DNA of 64,000 nt from Mycolicibacterium mageritense (GCF_010727475.1 NZ_AP022567.1:5952001-6016000), one strand, 5' to 3'. Positions 17,887 through 26,224 are shown, counted from the stretch's first letter. Made by a program: numbers and translations. The notes: generated by a model from the sequence alone, not told the origin.

Positions 17887-18936
17887 ATGAACGGGTCCAG
17901 CGGAGTCGCCCATCTCGCCGATCGTCATCCCACGGTCACGCCGGAGCGGTTGGTTGCCCAGTTGATCCCACCTCCGACGTTTGCCGACGTCAGCTTCGAC
18001 AGTTACCGGCCCGATCCGGCCGAGCCGTCGCAGGCTGCCGCGGTGCAGTCGTGCCGGCAGTTCTGCGAGCAGGCCGCGACCCGGCGCGCGGGCAAGAAGA
18101 AGTTGTTCGGCAAGCGCGAGGTGCTGCCCGGGGTGGGGCTGTATCTCGACGGCGGGTTCGGCGTCGGCAAGACCCACCTGCTCGCGTCGACGTATTACAC
18201 GCTCTCCGAAAGCGATTATCCGACCGCCTTCGCGACGTTCGGTGAGCTGACCCAGTTGGCCGGGGTGTTCGGTTACAACGAGTGCATCGACCTGCTGGCC
18301 GACTACGTCGTGGTGTGTATCGACGAGTTCGAGCTCGACGATCCGGGCAACACCACGCTGATCTCGCGCCTGCTCTCGGCGCTCGTCGAGCGCGGCGTGT
18401 CGATCGCGGCGACCTCCAACACGCTGCCCGAACAACTCGGCGAGGGCCGGTTCGCCGCGCAGGACTTCCTGCGGGAGATCAACACGCTCGCGCAGATCTT
18501 CACCACGGTGCGGATCGAGGGGCCCGATTACCGGCACCGTGATCTGCCGCCCGCTCCCGAGCCGCTGTCCGACGAGGAGGTCGCGCAGCGCGCCGAGGGC
18601 GTCAGCGGCGCGACGCTCGACGGGTTCGACGAACTGTGCGCGCACCTGGCCACCATGCATCCGTCGCGCTACCACGCCCTGATCGAGGGTGTCACCGAGG
18701 TTTTCATCACGGGCGTGCACCCGATCGACGACCAGAGCGTCGCGCTGCGGTTGGTGGCGCTGACCGACCGGCTCTACGACGCAGGCATCCCGGTGCTGGC
18801 CTCGGGTACCAAGCTGGACACGATCTTCAGTGCTGAGATGCTCGCCGGTGGGTTCCGCAAGAAGTACCTGCGCGCGACGTCGCGGCTGCTGGCCCTGACC
18901 GCGGCCGCCCAAACCTCGCTCGGCGAGCAGACCTGA
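17887..18936 (+). CDS. zapE: AFG1/ZapE-family ATPase
   Basis: A 349-residue P-loop ATPase with Walker A GGFGVGKTHLL near residue 96, Walker B VVVCIDEFELDD, sensor-like AATSNTLPE and a C-terminal ASGTKLDTIF. The family includes E. coli ZapE, which acts at the division ring, and mitochondrial AFG1. The exact role in mycobacteria is not settled. Rv2670c equivalent. It faces the GNAT gene tail to tail. Confidence 0.85.
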   Translation: MNGSSGVAHLADRHPTVTPERLVAQLIPPPTFADVSFDSYRPDPAEPSQAAAVQSCRQFCEQAATRRAGKKKLFGKREVLPGVGLYLDGGFGVGKTHLLASTYYTLSESDYPTAFATFGELTQLAGVFGYNECIDLLADYVVVCIDEFELDDPGNTTLISRLLSALVERGVSIAATSNTLPEQLGEGRFAAQDFLREINTLAQIFTTVRIEGPDYRHRDLPPAPEPLSDEEVAQRAEGVSGATLDGFDELCAHLATMHPSRYHALIEGVTEVFITGVHPIDDQSVALRLVALTDRLYDAGIPVLASGTKLDTIFSAEMLAGGFRKKYLRATSRLLALTAAAQTSLGEQT

Positions 18937-18937
18937 C

Positions 18938-19507
18938 CTATGGCGTGGCTTCTGCCCGGACCATCACGTAGTCGTGTTCGATTCCGGCGCCGAGCTGAAA
19001 TGTCTTGGTGCCGTTGACGACGAAGCCGTGCTTGCGGTAAAAGCGTTGCGCGCGTTGGTTTTGTTGGTTGACGCCGAGCCACACCGCGCGGAAACCCAGT
19101 TCGTCGGCCTTTTGGAGTGCGGCACTCATCAGCGCGGCCGCCGCGCCCGCGCCGTGCTGATCGGGCAGCACGTAGATCTTCGACAGTTCGATCGCGGGGC
19201 GCACCGTCACGGCGCGCTGCACGTCGTCGATGTCCGGTACACCGTGAATCAGCATGGCATAACCGGCGATTCGAGTGGCGGCGTCCCGGGCCACCAGCAC
19301 CAGCCGCCGAGGATCGGTCAGGTACTCACCGAAGCGTTGCTCGGAGAGGTTCTCGGCGATGAACGCCGCGACGTTGTCCGGTGCCGCCGACTGGGGACAG
19401 GCGAGGGGAAAGGTCGCGGCCGCGACGGCGGCCAGCTCGGGTAGGTCGGCGGGCCGGGCGAGCTGGACGGTTGTCGTCGGCTCCTCGCGCAAGCGCTCGT
19501 CGGTCAT
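18938..19507 (-). CDS. GNAT-family N-acetyltransferase
   Basis: A 189-residue acetyl-CoA-dependent acetyltransferase. Motif A is visible as LSKIYVLPDQHGAGAAAALMSAAL, followed by AVWLGVNQQNQRAQRFYRKHGFVVNGTKTF. Substrate unknown. The ATG at 19507 sits 5 bp after the MPT63-like gene stop, so it is the last gene of the clpC2 operon. Rv2669 equivalent. Confidence 0.88.
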   Translation of the reverse strand: MTDERLREEPTTTVQLARPADLPELAAVAAATFPLACPQSAAPDNVAAFIAENLSEQRFGEYLTDPRRLVLVARDAATRIAGYAMLIHGVPDIDDVQRAVTVRPAIELSKIYVLPDQHGAGAAAALMSAALQKADELGFRAVWLGVNQQNQRAQRFYRKHGFVVNGTKTFQLGAGIEHDYVMVRAEATP

Positions 19508-19512
19508 GCGCC

Positions 19513-20049
19513 TCAGGGTAGCGGTGCACCCGGCTGCCACAGGTTCCACTGCGCCAGGTGCTTGCCGGTCTGCGGGTTGAGCAACACGACGTTGGTGACC
19601 AGCGCGCGGTAGACGTCCCAGTACACGTCACCGTTGACGGTTGCCCCGGGCGGTGCGTTGCGCAGCGCGTTCTCCAGCGCATTGGGTGCGTCGGTGTGCT
19701 TGGACGCGTACGCGTCGGCGTACGGGGTCACGCCGCTGAACGTGAACGCCAACGCCATCGCGTACGGGTTGGGCGCGGAGATCGTCGTGACGGTCACGGG
19801 GGCGCGCCACGGGCTGCCCTGCGCGCGCCAGCGCGGCGAGCCGTTCCAGCCCCAGCCCGGTGGGACTTCGCTGGCCAGCACGTCGTGCACGGTGACGTCG
19901 GCGACGATGCCGTTGAAGTCGACCCGCAGCGTCTGCCCGATCTGCCCGATCGGCGTCCCCTCGGCCGAGGCCGCCGGTGGGACCACGAAGGCGGCGACCG
20001 CAACCAGGACCGAGAGCATGAGCGCAAACCGGCGAAGCATGCCAGGCAT
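19513..20049 (-). CDS. secreted MPT63-like (DUF1942) protein
   Basis: A 178-residue exported protein with a clear signal peptide (MLRRFALMLSVLVAVAAFVVPPAASA). The mature part contains LRVDFNGIVADVTVHDV and ends LLNPQTGKHLAQWNLWQPG, resembling the beta-sandwich MPT63/DUF1942 family of secreted mycobacterial antigens. Function unknown. Either ATG (20049 or 20040) works. It lies 38 bp after the F420-type oxidoreductase gene and 5 bp before the GNAT gene. Rv2668 equivalent. Confidence 0.78.
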   Translation of the reverse strand: MPGMLRRFALMLSVLVAVAAFVVPPAASAEGTPIGQIGQTLRVDFNGIVADVTVHDVLASEVPPGWGWNGSPRWRAQGSPWRAPVTVTTISAPNPYAMALAFTFSGVTPYADAYASKHTDAPNALENALRNAPPGATVNGDVYWDVYRALVTNVVLLNPQTGKHLAQWNLWQPGAPLP

Positions 20050-20087
20050 GATCGCACAGACTGAAACGTGTTACAGCAGGATCGTGG

Positions 20088-20513
20088 TCAGGACACCCAC
20101 GGCCCGACGCCGCCGACCTTGTCGATGCGGATGCGGGTGAGCCAGCCGGGCGGCGCGTCCTGCGGCGGGAACGGCACATCCGGAGCTGCCAGGATCTGCG
20201 CCAGATCCTTGAGCAGTTCGGGCGCGCCGCCCTCGACGACGCGCGCGGTTCCGGTGATCGCCAGGTACGGGCGCATCACCTGACCGACACGGCCGGGGTC
20301 GAGGATCGTCAGCGCCACCCGGGGATCGCGACGGACGTTGCGCACCTTCTTGTGCTCGGCGAGGTGCGCCGTGACGAGCTCGTCGCCGTCCGGAGTGGAC
20401 TGCAGCGCCACCCAGACCAGCGTGACCTGGGGGCTTCCGTCCGGGTTGAGCGTGACGAGGGTGGCGTCCGCACCTGCGCCGATGAGTTCGCGCGCGGCAT
20501 CGTTGAGTTTCAC
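20088..20513 (-). CDS. PPOX-class F420-dependent oxidoreductase
   Basis: A 141-residue split-barrel flavin/deazaflavin protein (FDOR-B type). It has ATLVTLNPDGSPQVTLVWVAL, then HKKVRNVRRDPRVALTILDP and YLAITGTARVVEGG, all typical of the group that uses F420H2 in mycobacteria. Substrate unknown. It is second in the clpC2 operon, 24 bp after clpC2. Confidence 0.85.
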   Translation of the reverse strand: MKLNDAARELIGAGADATLVTLNPDGSPQVTLVWVALQSTPDGDELVTAHLAEHKKVRNVRRDPRVALTILDPGRVGQVMRPYLAITGTARVVEGGAPELLKDLAQILAAPDVPFPPQDAPPGWLTRIRIDKVGGVGPWVS

Positions 20514-20537
20514 GTCTGGTTCTACCGTGCCGCCGGG

Positions 20538-21275
20538 TTATTCATTCCCGGTCTTCTTCATGAACGGTTCGAGCGCTTTGGCGAGATCGGCCTCGAACCG
20601 GTCCCGGTCTGCGCCGAGCCGCTGCAGCGGGCCGTCGCTCGGTTCGGCTTCGAACAGGGCCAGCAGGATGTGTTCGGTGCCGATGTAGTTGTGGCCCAGC
20701 CGAAGTGCCTGCCGGAAGGTCAATTCGAGGGCCTTCTTGGCGCCGCTGTTGAAGGGGATGAGGGCGGGTACTTCGCCTGCGGCCGGGGGCAGCGTCACGG
20801 CCTTGCGCACGGTTTCGGCGTCGATGCCCTGGGCCGCGAGGAGCTTGGCAGCCAAACCGTCGGGTTCGGAGAACAGCGCGAGCAGCAGGTGTTCGGGTGT
20901 GATCTCGTTGTTGCCTGCGGCGTGGGCGGTGTTCTGCGCGACCACCACGACGTTGCGGGCGCGGGGCGTGAAACGGCCGAACCCGGCGTTGGGGTCGAGC
21001 GCCGACGGGTCGAAATCGGGCACCTTGGGCACGAAGCGTTTCTGCGCGGCCTGCTTGGTGACGCCCATGCACTTGCCGATGTCGGTCCACGACGCGCCCG
21101 ACCGGCGGGCCTGATCGACGAAATGCCCGATGAGGTGATCGGAGATCTCGCCGAGGGCGTCGGCGGCGATCACGGCGTCGGTGAGTTGTTCGAGTGGCTC
21201 GGAGTGCACCTTCTTGATCGCGCTGATGAGGTCGTCGAGCCGGATTGGCGTGGTGATCTGTGCGGGTTCGGTCAT
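20538..21275 (-). CDS. clpC2: ClpC2: Clp N-terminal-domain protein with helix-turn-helix
   Basis: A 245-residue protein without AAA+ ATPase modules. Residues ~60-81 form a helix-turn-helix (GASWTDIGKCMGVTKQAAQKRF). The C-terminal ~150 residues are a double Clp-N repeat (RFTPRARNVVVVAQNTAHAAGNNEITPEHLLLALFSEPDG and LRLGHNYIGTEHILLALFEAEPS), like the ClpC1 N-domain. As I recall, M. smegmatis ClpC2 binds ClpC1-targeting antibiotics such as cyclomarin, shields ClpC1, and represses its own promoter. The paired palindromes just upstream fit that. It heads a four-gene operon (F420 enzyme, MPT63-like, GNAT). Rv2667 equivalent. Confidence 0.9.
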   Translation of the reverse strand: MTEPAQITTPIRLDDLISAIKKVHSEPLEQLTDAVIAADALGEISDHLIGHFVDQARRSGASWTDIGKCMGVTKQAAQKRFVPKVPDFDPSALDPNAGFGRFTPRARNVVVVAQNTAHAAGNNEITPEHLLLALFSEPDGLAAKLLAAQGIDAETVRKAVTLPPAAGEVPALIPFNSGAKKALELTFRQALRLGHNYIGTEHILLALFEAEPSDGPLQRLGADRDRFEADLAKALEPFMKKTGNE

Positions 21276-21278
21276 GCC

Positions 21279-21323
21279 GTCAACTCTAGGTTGACGATTC
21301 TCGATCGTCAACCTTTGGTTGAC
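21279..21323 (-). promoter_or_regulatory. paired palindromic operators of clpC2
   Basis: Two sites of identical form, GTCAAC-N5-GTTGAC, at 21279-21295 and 21307-21323, centres 28 bp apart. The first starts 3 bp upstream of the clpC2 ATG. They are the obvious binding sites for the ClpC2 helix-turn-helix, and could also affect the divergent kinase gene. Confidence 0.75.
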
Positions 21324-21353
21324 GCATTGGGTGTGGCGGCATTGGGTGTGGCG
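21324..21353. repeat. tandem 15-bp repeat, two copies
   Basis: GCATTGGGTGTGGCG occurs twice back to back between the clpC2 operators and the kinase start. It may be a simple slippage duplication or a binding site for a regulator of the kinase. Confidence 0.85.
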
Positions 21354-21376
21354 GCGATCAGGCAAGATAATCGCCG

Positions 21377-22774
21377 ATGAACTTCGAAGAGCGCGTGATC
21401 CAGCTGCTCCGGCCGGTGCTCCGGCCCGTGATGCGCGTGCTTTCGCTGCGCACGATCGTCATCGTGGCCGCGCTGTCGGTGGTGATCCTCGTGCTGACGC
21501 TGGGCACGTGGGTGTGGATCGGCGTGACCCATGACCAGTACAGCCAGCTCGACCGCAGGCTCGACTCGCTGAGCAGCCTGGGCGATGTCAGCACGCTGCT
21601 CAACAACACCAGGCAGGCCGATGCCGACAGGTCGCTGCCCGACAACGGCGGGCTCGTGCGCACGGCCCGCATCGGCGGTGTCACGGTGTCGGTACCTAGT
21701 GACGTGGTGTTGCCTGCCCTGGAAAACGGCTACGACAACACGACGATCGACGGTGTCGAGTACCGGGTGCGGACCTTCACGGCGGGCCCGGCCACCATCG
21801 CCCTCGGCGCGCCGCTGGCCGAGACCCAGCGCCACATCGACGAACTGCACCTGCGGGTCGTGCTGATCTGCGCCGGCGTGATCGGCGGCACCGTGGTGGT
21901 GGGCTGGGTGATCTCGCTGGTCATGATCAACCCGTTCCGGCTGCTGGCGCAGCAGGCGCGGGCCATCAACGCCCAGTCCAACCCCGAGGAAGTGCAGGTG
22001 CGCGGCGTGCGCGAGGCGGTCGAGATCGCCGAGGCCGTCGAAGGCATGCTCAACCGCATCGGCGACGAGCAGGAGCGCACCAAGGCGGCGCTGGAATCGG
22101 CGAGGGATTTCGCCGCGGTGGCCTCGCACGAATTGCGCACCCCGCTCACCGCGATGCGCACCAATCTCGAGGTGCTGTCCACGCTCGACATGACCGCCGA
22201 GCAGCGCCAGGAGGTGATCAGCGACGTGATGCGGACCCAGAGCCGCATCGAGGCCACGCTGACCGCGCTGGAACGCCTGGCGCAGGGCGAGCTCACCACG
22301 GTCGAGGATTTCGTGCCCGTCGACGTCACCGAGCTGCTCGACCGCGCCGCGCACGACGCACTGCACACCTATCCGGGGCTGCGGGCAACTCTCATGCCGT
22401 CACCGACGGTGCTCATGCTGGGGATGCCCGCGGGGTTGAGGCTCGTGATCGACAACGCGATCGCCAACGCCGTCAAGCACGGCGGTGCGACCGAGATCAG
22501 GCTCAGCGCGGTGAGTTCCGCCAATGACGTGGAGATCGTCGTCGACGACAACGGCAGCGGGGTGCCCGAGGCCGAGCGCGCCGAGGTGTTCGAGCGGTTC
22601 GCGCGCGGATCGACGGCCTCGCGTTCGGGGTCCGGCCTTGGCTTGGCCTTGGTCGCCCAACAAGCCGAATTGCACGGTGGCACTGCGTCATTGGAGTCCA
22701 GCCCGATGGGCGGCGCCCGGCTGCTGCTGCGGCTGCCGATCATGCGGTCCCGCCTGGACGAGACCGGCTTCTGA
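21377..22774 (+). CDS. PrrB-like sensor histidine kinase (orphan)
   Basis: A 465-residue membrane histidine kinase. TM1 is at ~26-48, an extracytoplasmic sensor runs to ~155, and TM2 is at ~158-185. HAMP follows, then the H-box FAAVASHELRTPLTAMRTNLEVLS, N-box DNAIANAVKHGGATEI, G1 VDDNGSGVP and G2 GSGLGLALVAQQAELHGGTASLESSP. The catalytic half is nearly that of PrrB (Rv0902c) as I remember it, while the sensor differs. No response regulator gene lies beside it. It is divergent from clpC2. Confidence 0.88.
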   Translation: MNFEERVIQLLRPVLRPVMRVLSLRTIVIVAALSVVILVLTLGTWVWIGVTHDQYSQLDRRLDSLSSLGDVSTLLNNTRQADADRSLPDNGGLVRTARIGGVTVSVPSDVVLPALENGYDNTTIDGVEYRVRTFTAGPATIALGAPLAETQRHIDELHLRVVLICAGVIGGTVVVGWVISLVMINPFRLLAQQARAINAQSNPEEVQVRGVREAVEIAEAVEGMLNRIGDEQERTKAALESARDFAAVASHELRTPLTAMRTNLEVLSTLDMTAEQRQEVISDVMRTQSRIEATLTALERLAQGELTTVEDFVPVDVTELLDRAAHDALHTYPGLRATLMPSPTVLMLGMPAGLRLVIDNAIANAVKHGGATEIRLSAVSSANDVEIVVDDNGSGVPEAERAEVFERFARGSTASRSGSGLGLALVAQQAELHGGTASLESSPMGGARLLLRLPIMRSRLDETGF

Positions 22775-22776
22775 GT

Positions 22777-23148
22777 TCAGGGGTGTGCCGGCTCGCCGGT
22801 CACCTGATGATCGGCGTGGTTGAGACCCTCCTGCACGACGCGGCTGAGGTGGCCGTCGCGCAGCCGGTAGAAGACCCGCCGACCGTCCTTGCGGGTCTCG
22901 ACCATGCGCGCGAAGCGCAGTTTGGCCAGGTGCTGACTGATCGATGTGCGTGACGCGCCGGTGGCCTCGGCGAGCGCCGTGACATCGGCCTCCCCCTGGG
23001 CCAGTAGCCACAGCAGGTGCAGGCGCGTGCGGTCGGCGAGCATGCGGAAGGTTTCACTGGCCACGTCGAGGCGTTCCTGGTCGGGTGCCGCGTCATGGAT
23101 CAGGCTGACCGGCCGCGGCGAGGATGGCCTCCCGGGTCGTGGTGCCAT
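22777..23148 (-). CDS. ArsR-family winged-helix repressor
   Basis: A 123-residue ArsR/SmtB regulator with TFRMLADRTRLHLLWLLAQGEADVTALAEATGASRTSISQHLAKLRFARMVETRKDGRRVFYRLRD. I see no obvious metal-binding cysteine cluster (the core has none), so it may sense something other than a thiophilic metal. The ATG at 23148 overlaps the MFS gene's 3' end by 56 bp; a GTG at 23064 with AGGAA ahead of it is a realistic shorter start. It is cotranscribed with the MFS transporter and probably binds the palindrome upstream of it. Confidence 0.85.
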   Translation of the reverse strand: MAPRPGRPSSPRPVSLIHDAAPDQERLDVASETFRMLADRTRLHLLWLLAQGEADVTALAEATGASRTSISQHLAKLRFARMVETRKDGRRVFYRLRDGHLSRVVQEGLNHADHQVTGEPAHP

Positions 23149-24373
23149 GGCAATCCCTCCCGCGCCGCCGCCACACGGCGTTTGCCGCCAGTGTCGCGAG
23201 TGTAGCCAGTACTGCCAGTGACAGGGCGGCAACGACCTGGCCGAGTGCGGCGCCCACCCAGCCGGCGATCGGATACGTCAGCAGGAATGCCGCGTGCGAC
23301 AGCGAGAACTGGGCCGTGAACACCATGCTGCGGTTGCCCTCCGTCGAATGCCGCCGCAGCAGGCGGGCTGACGGCGTGTTGATCATCGAGGCACCCGCAC
23401 CGATGACCGTCCACAGCGTGCACAACGCGATCCAGCCGGCGGCGCCTGCCGGGGTGACGACAAGGAAAATAGTTGTGGCGCTGAGCCCGCCGGTGCAAAC
23501 AGCGCCTCCGGTGAGCATCACCGCACGATCGGAGATCAGCCGGAGCAGGCGGGGCAACGCCAGTGCTGCGAGCATCGAACCGCCGCCGAAACACGCCAGG
23601 GTCAACGCCAGACCGCGGTCGTCGCCGTCGAGCAGGGTGCGGACGTAGATCACGGTGTTGACCACCACGAGGGCCGTCGCCGACGCCACGACCACGTTGA
23701 GGGCCAGCAGGGCCCGCAGTTCGGTCGATGTCCACATGATGTGGGCACCGCCGAGGGCCCGGTCGCGGAACCGCGTTCGATGCCCGTTTGGGGCTGCTGC
23801 CGCGGGCAGTCGGGTCAGCGAGATCGCGGTCGCCGAGGAGAGGAATCCCGCGACGGTCCCGACGAACAGCGCGGGATAGCTCACCACCGTCAGCAGCGCG
23901 GCGGCCAACATCGGGCTGACGAGGGATTCCAAGTCGTAGGCGAGCCGGGACAGCGACAGTGCTGCCGTGTAGGTGTCCTCGTCGGTCAAGACCGACGCGA
24001 TGACGGCCTGGTATGCGGGCGTGAAGGTCGCGGACGCGGCCTGCAGCAGGAACACCAGAACGTAGATCTGCCAAACGGATTCGACGAACGGGAGGGCCAG
24101 CGCGATGGTCGCGCGTACTGCGTCGGTCGCAATCAGCAGTGTGCGGGGCCGCAACCGTGTGGTGGCGGCGGCCATCACCGGCGACACGCCGACGTAGGCC
24201 ACCATCTTGATGGCCAACGCGGTCCCCAGCACCGCCCCGGCGCTGCCGCCCGCCAGGTGATAGGCCAGCAGGCCGAGGGCCACCGTGAGCAGGCCCGTGC
24301 CCAGCAGCGCCACGATCTGAGCCGTGAACAACCGGCGGAACGTCTGGTTGCGCAGGGCTCGGGTGGTCGTCAC
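23093..24373 (-). CDS. MFS transporter
   Basis: A 426-residue 12-helix major facilitator, of the MFS_3/enterobactin-exporter-like type often coupled to ArsR genes (FRRLFTAQIVALLGTGLLTVALGLLAYHL at the N-terminus; VGVSPVMAAATTRLRPRTLL between TM2 and TM3). Likely an efflux pump of unknown substrate. Its 3' end overlaps the ArsR gene, and a strong palindrome lies 16 bp upstream of its ATG. Confidence 0.85.
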   Translation of the reverse strand: MTTTRALRNQTFRRLFTAQIVALLGTGLLTVALGLLAYHLAGGSAGAVLGTALAIKMVAYVGVSPVMAAATTRLRPRTLLIATDAVRATIALALPFVESVWQIYVLVFLLQAASATFTPAYQAVIASVLTDEDTYTAALSLSRLAYDLESLVSPMLAAALLTVVSYPALFVGTVAGFLSSATAISLTRLPAAAAPNGHRTRFRDRALGGAHIMWTSTELRALLALNVVVASATALVVVNTVIYVRTLLDGDDRGLALTLACFGGGSMLAALALPRLLRLISDRAVMLTGGAVCTGGLSATTIFLVVTPAGAAGWIALCTLWTVIGAGASMINTPSARLLRRHSTEGNRSMVFTAQFSLSHAAFLLTYPIAGWVGAALGQVVAALSLAVLATLATLAANAVWRRRGRDCHGTTTREAILAAAGQPDP

Positions 24374-24388
24374 GCCACCAGTATGTCA

Positions 24389-24412
24389 ATAAGTGCGCAA
24401 TTGCGCACATAT
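24389..24412. promoter_or_regulatory. palindromic ArsR-type operator
   Basis: ATA-N2-TGCGCAATTGCGCA-N2-TAT, fully symmetrical apart from the N2 positions; the central 16 bp GTGCGCAATTGCGCAC are a perfect palindrome. It sits between the MFS start and the end of the SDR gene, so it should govern the MFS-ArsR operon. Confidence 0.75.
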
Positions 24413-24423
24413 AGGATCTGGCG

Positions 24424-25158
24424 TCAGCCGGTCGCGGCGGCGACGTAGTCGGCACCACCGACGTACACCGTGTCGGTCGACCGCGTCGGATCGAGCGCGG
24501 CGGTGACGATGGCCCGCGCGAACTCCTCGATGGTGGGTAGCTCGCCATGAATCGTCCTGGCGGACACCGCCTCTGGATCACGCCGGGCCAGCAGGCGCAC
24601 GATGATGGTGCCGTCGATCATGTCGCCCGAGACCACGACGAACGAGATGCCGAGCTCGTCGAACCGGGGTTGCATGGCCCGCAGGGCATCCTCGCCCGCA
24701 CGCTTGCTCGCCGCGATGGGCAGGTAATCCTGGGGCACGGGTTGTTGTCCGTGGAAGTGCGCCTGGTGGCTCGTGACGAACACGATCCGGCCACCACGCG
24801 AGAGCAGTGGCAGCGCGAGTTCGACCAGGCGCACCTGCGCATCGCGATTGATGCGCATCGGGTAGTCGGCGTCGGCGCCGCGTTCCAGGCCGCCGGAAGC
24901 GTTGAGCACCAACACATCCAACCGGCCGAAACTGTCCCGGAGCTGGTCGATCAGGCCGGCCGTCGCGACGGGATCGCTGAGGTCGGCCCCGGCGACTGAG
25001 CCCTGGCCGCCTGCTGCCGTGATGGCATCGACGATGGCGTTGGCGCGTTTGACCTTCTCGCGGTAGTTGACGACGACGTGGACGCCGGCCGCGCCGAGCT
25101 GGGCGGCCACCTCGGCGCCGATCCCGCGTGATGCGCCGGTCACCAGTGCTACCTGCAT
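24424..25158 (-). CDS. short-chain dehydrogenase/reductase
   Basis: A 244-residue SDR with cofactor motif TGASRGIG, the LNAS strand motif and NADP-type NYREK after strand 2. The catalytic tyrosine/lysine region is altered: DYLPIAASKRAGEDAL contains Y-L-P-I-A-A-S-K, so the Y-to-K spacing is not the classical YxxxK. The start ATG at 25158 has GGAGG 9 bp upstream. It is divergent from an HxlR regulator gene with a shared operator, so it is probably that regulator's target. Confidence 0.82.
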   Translation of the reverse strand: MQVALVTGASRGIGAEVAAQLGAAGVHVVVNYREKVKRANAIVDAITAAGGQGSVAGADLSDPVATAGLIDQLRDSFGRLDVLVLNASGGLERGADADYPMRINRDAQVRLVELALPLLSRGGRIVFVTSHQAHFHGQQPVPQDYLPIAASKRAGEDALRAMQPRFDELGISFVVVSGDMIDGTIIVRLLARRDPEAVSARTIHGELPTIEEFARAIVTAALDPTRSTDTVYVGGADYVAAATG

Positions 25159-25179
25159 GACTGTGCCTCCATGCTTCTG

Positions 25180-25207
25180 ATTTAGAATCACTATGATAGT
25201 TCTAAAT
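25180..25207. promoter_or_regulatory. HxlR operator between SDR and hxlR-type gene
   Basis: ATTTAGAA (25180-25187) and TTCTAAAT (25200-25207) form an 8-bp perfect dyad with a 12-bp spacer. The right arm overlaps the ATG of the regulator gene, so binding would block its expression directly. Confidence 0.7.
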
Positions 25208-25541
25208 GAGAAGTGCAAGCGGACCCGAGTTCATCCGCCGCGGCGAAGCCCCGGCGAACGCGCCCATGTTGGCGGCCATGGAACTGCTCGGCCAGCGCTG
25301 GGTGCTGCGGGTCGTCTGGGAGCTCGAGCCGGGCTCGCTGGGCTTTCTCGAACTGCGCCGCCGCATGGGAAACTGCTCGTCGAGCATGTTGTCCGAGCGG
25401 CTGCAGCAGCTCACCGCTGCGGGTCTGGTGATCAAGAACGACGCCGGCGCATGGGAACTCACGCCTGCCGGGATCGCACTCGGCCGGGCGCTGTCCGACG
25501 TGTGGGATTGGTCGGAATCCTGGAAAAGTCAGCAGTCCTGA
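25206..25541 (+). CDS. HxlR-family transcriptional regulator
   Basis: A 111-residue winged-helix regulator with the HxlR pattern: LLGQRWVLRVVWELEPGSLGFLELRRRMGNCSSSMLSERLQQLTAAGLV. There is one cysteine (Cys in MGNCSSS) in the recognition region, which in some HxlR proteins senses electrophiles or oxidants. It is divergent from the SDR gene and tail-overlaps the GntR gene by 13 bp. Confidence 0.85.
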   Translation: MRSASGPEFIRRGEAPANAPMLAAMELLGQRWVLRVVWELEPGSLGFLELRRRMGNCSSSMLSERLQQLTAAGLVIKNDAGAWELTPAGIALGRALSDVWDWSESWKSQQS

Positions 25542-26194
25542 TTCGGTAGCCGCGCCAGCAACTCGTCGAGGAATCCGCCGGCCTCCGCGCCTGCGCGTTC
25601 GACGTCACGCTCGGCGATGGCGTCGACCAGTCCGTCGTGGGGGAACATGGCGCCCTGCGGTGTCGAGCTGGAGGTCGCGACGCTGGCCATGACCACCTCG
25701 GTGAGCCCGCGGTAGAGCTCGATCAGCACGCTGTTGTGTGAGGCCAGGACCACTGCCAGGTGGAATTCGGTGTCTGCGCGGGCGAACTCGGTGGGATCGG
25801 CGAGGCCGCGCGTGTCGAGGAAGCTGCGCAGCGTGGCCACGTCCTCGTCGGTGCGAGCCGTGGCGGCCAGCCGGGCGCCCTCGACTTCGAGGCACCGCCG
25901 GACCTGGAGCACCTCACGCAGTTCCGAACCGCACAGCCTGCGCAGCGCGCCGGAGACCTCGCTGGTGGCCCGGACGTAGGTGCCGTCGCCCTGCCGGACT
26001 TCGAGGATCCCGCTGTGCGCGAGGGCGCGGACAGCTTCGCGCACGGTGTTGCGGCCGACGCCGAGGGCCTCCACCAGTTCGGGCTCGGTGGGGATGCGGG
26101 TGTTGACCGGCCATTCGCCGGCGGTGACGGAGGCGCGGAGCTGCGCGATGACCTGGTCGACCAGGCCGGTGCGCCGCGTTGTGGCGAGCGGCAC
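25529..26194 (-). CDS. GntR/FadR-family transcriptional regulator
   Basis: A 221-residue regulator with an N-terminal winged helix (NTRIPTEPELVEALGVGRNTVREAVRALAHSGILEVRQGDGTYV) and an all-helical FCD effector domain with ADTEFHLAVVLASHN, which carries the metal/ligand-binding Asp and His. It is divergent from an MFS gene (47 bp), its likely target. Confidence 0.88.
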   Translation of the reverse strand: MPLATTRRTGLVDQVIAQLRASVTAGEWPVNTRIPTEPELVEALGVGRNTVREAVRALAHSGILEVRQGDGTYVRATSEVSGALRRLCGSELREVLQVRRCLEVEGARLAATARTDEDVATLRSFLDTRGLADPTEFARADTEFHLAVVLASHNSVLIELYRGLTEVVMASVATSSSTPQGAMFPHDGLVDAIAERDVERAGAEAGGFLDELLARLPNQDC

Positions 26195-26207
26195 TCAAAA
26201 ATCCTTT

Positions 26208-26224
26208 CATCCAATCATGGGATG
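26208..26224. promoter_or_regulatory. possible GntR operator
   Basis: CATCC-N7-GGATG inverted repeat in the 47-bp gap between the GntR gene and the divergent MFS gene. It is short, but it is the only clear dyad there. Confidence 0.4.
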
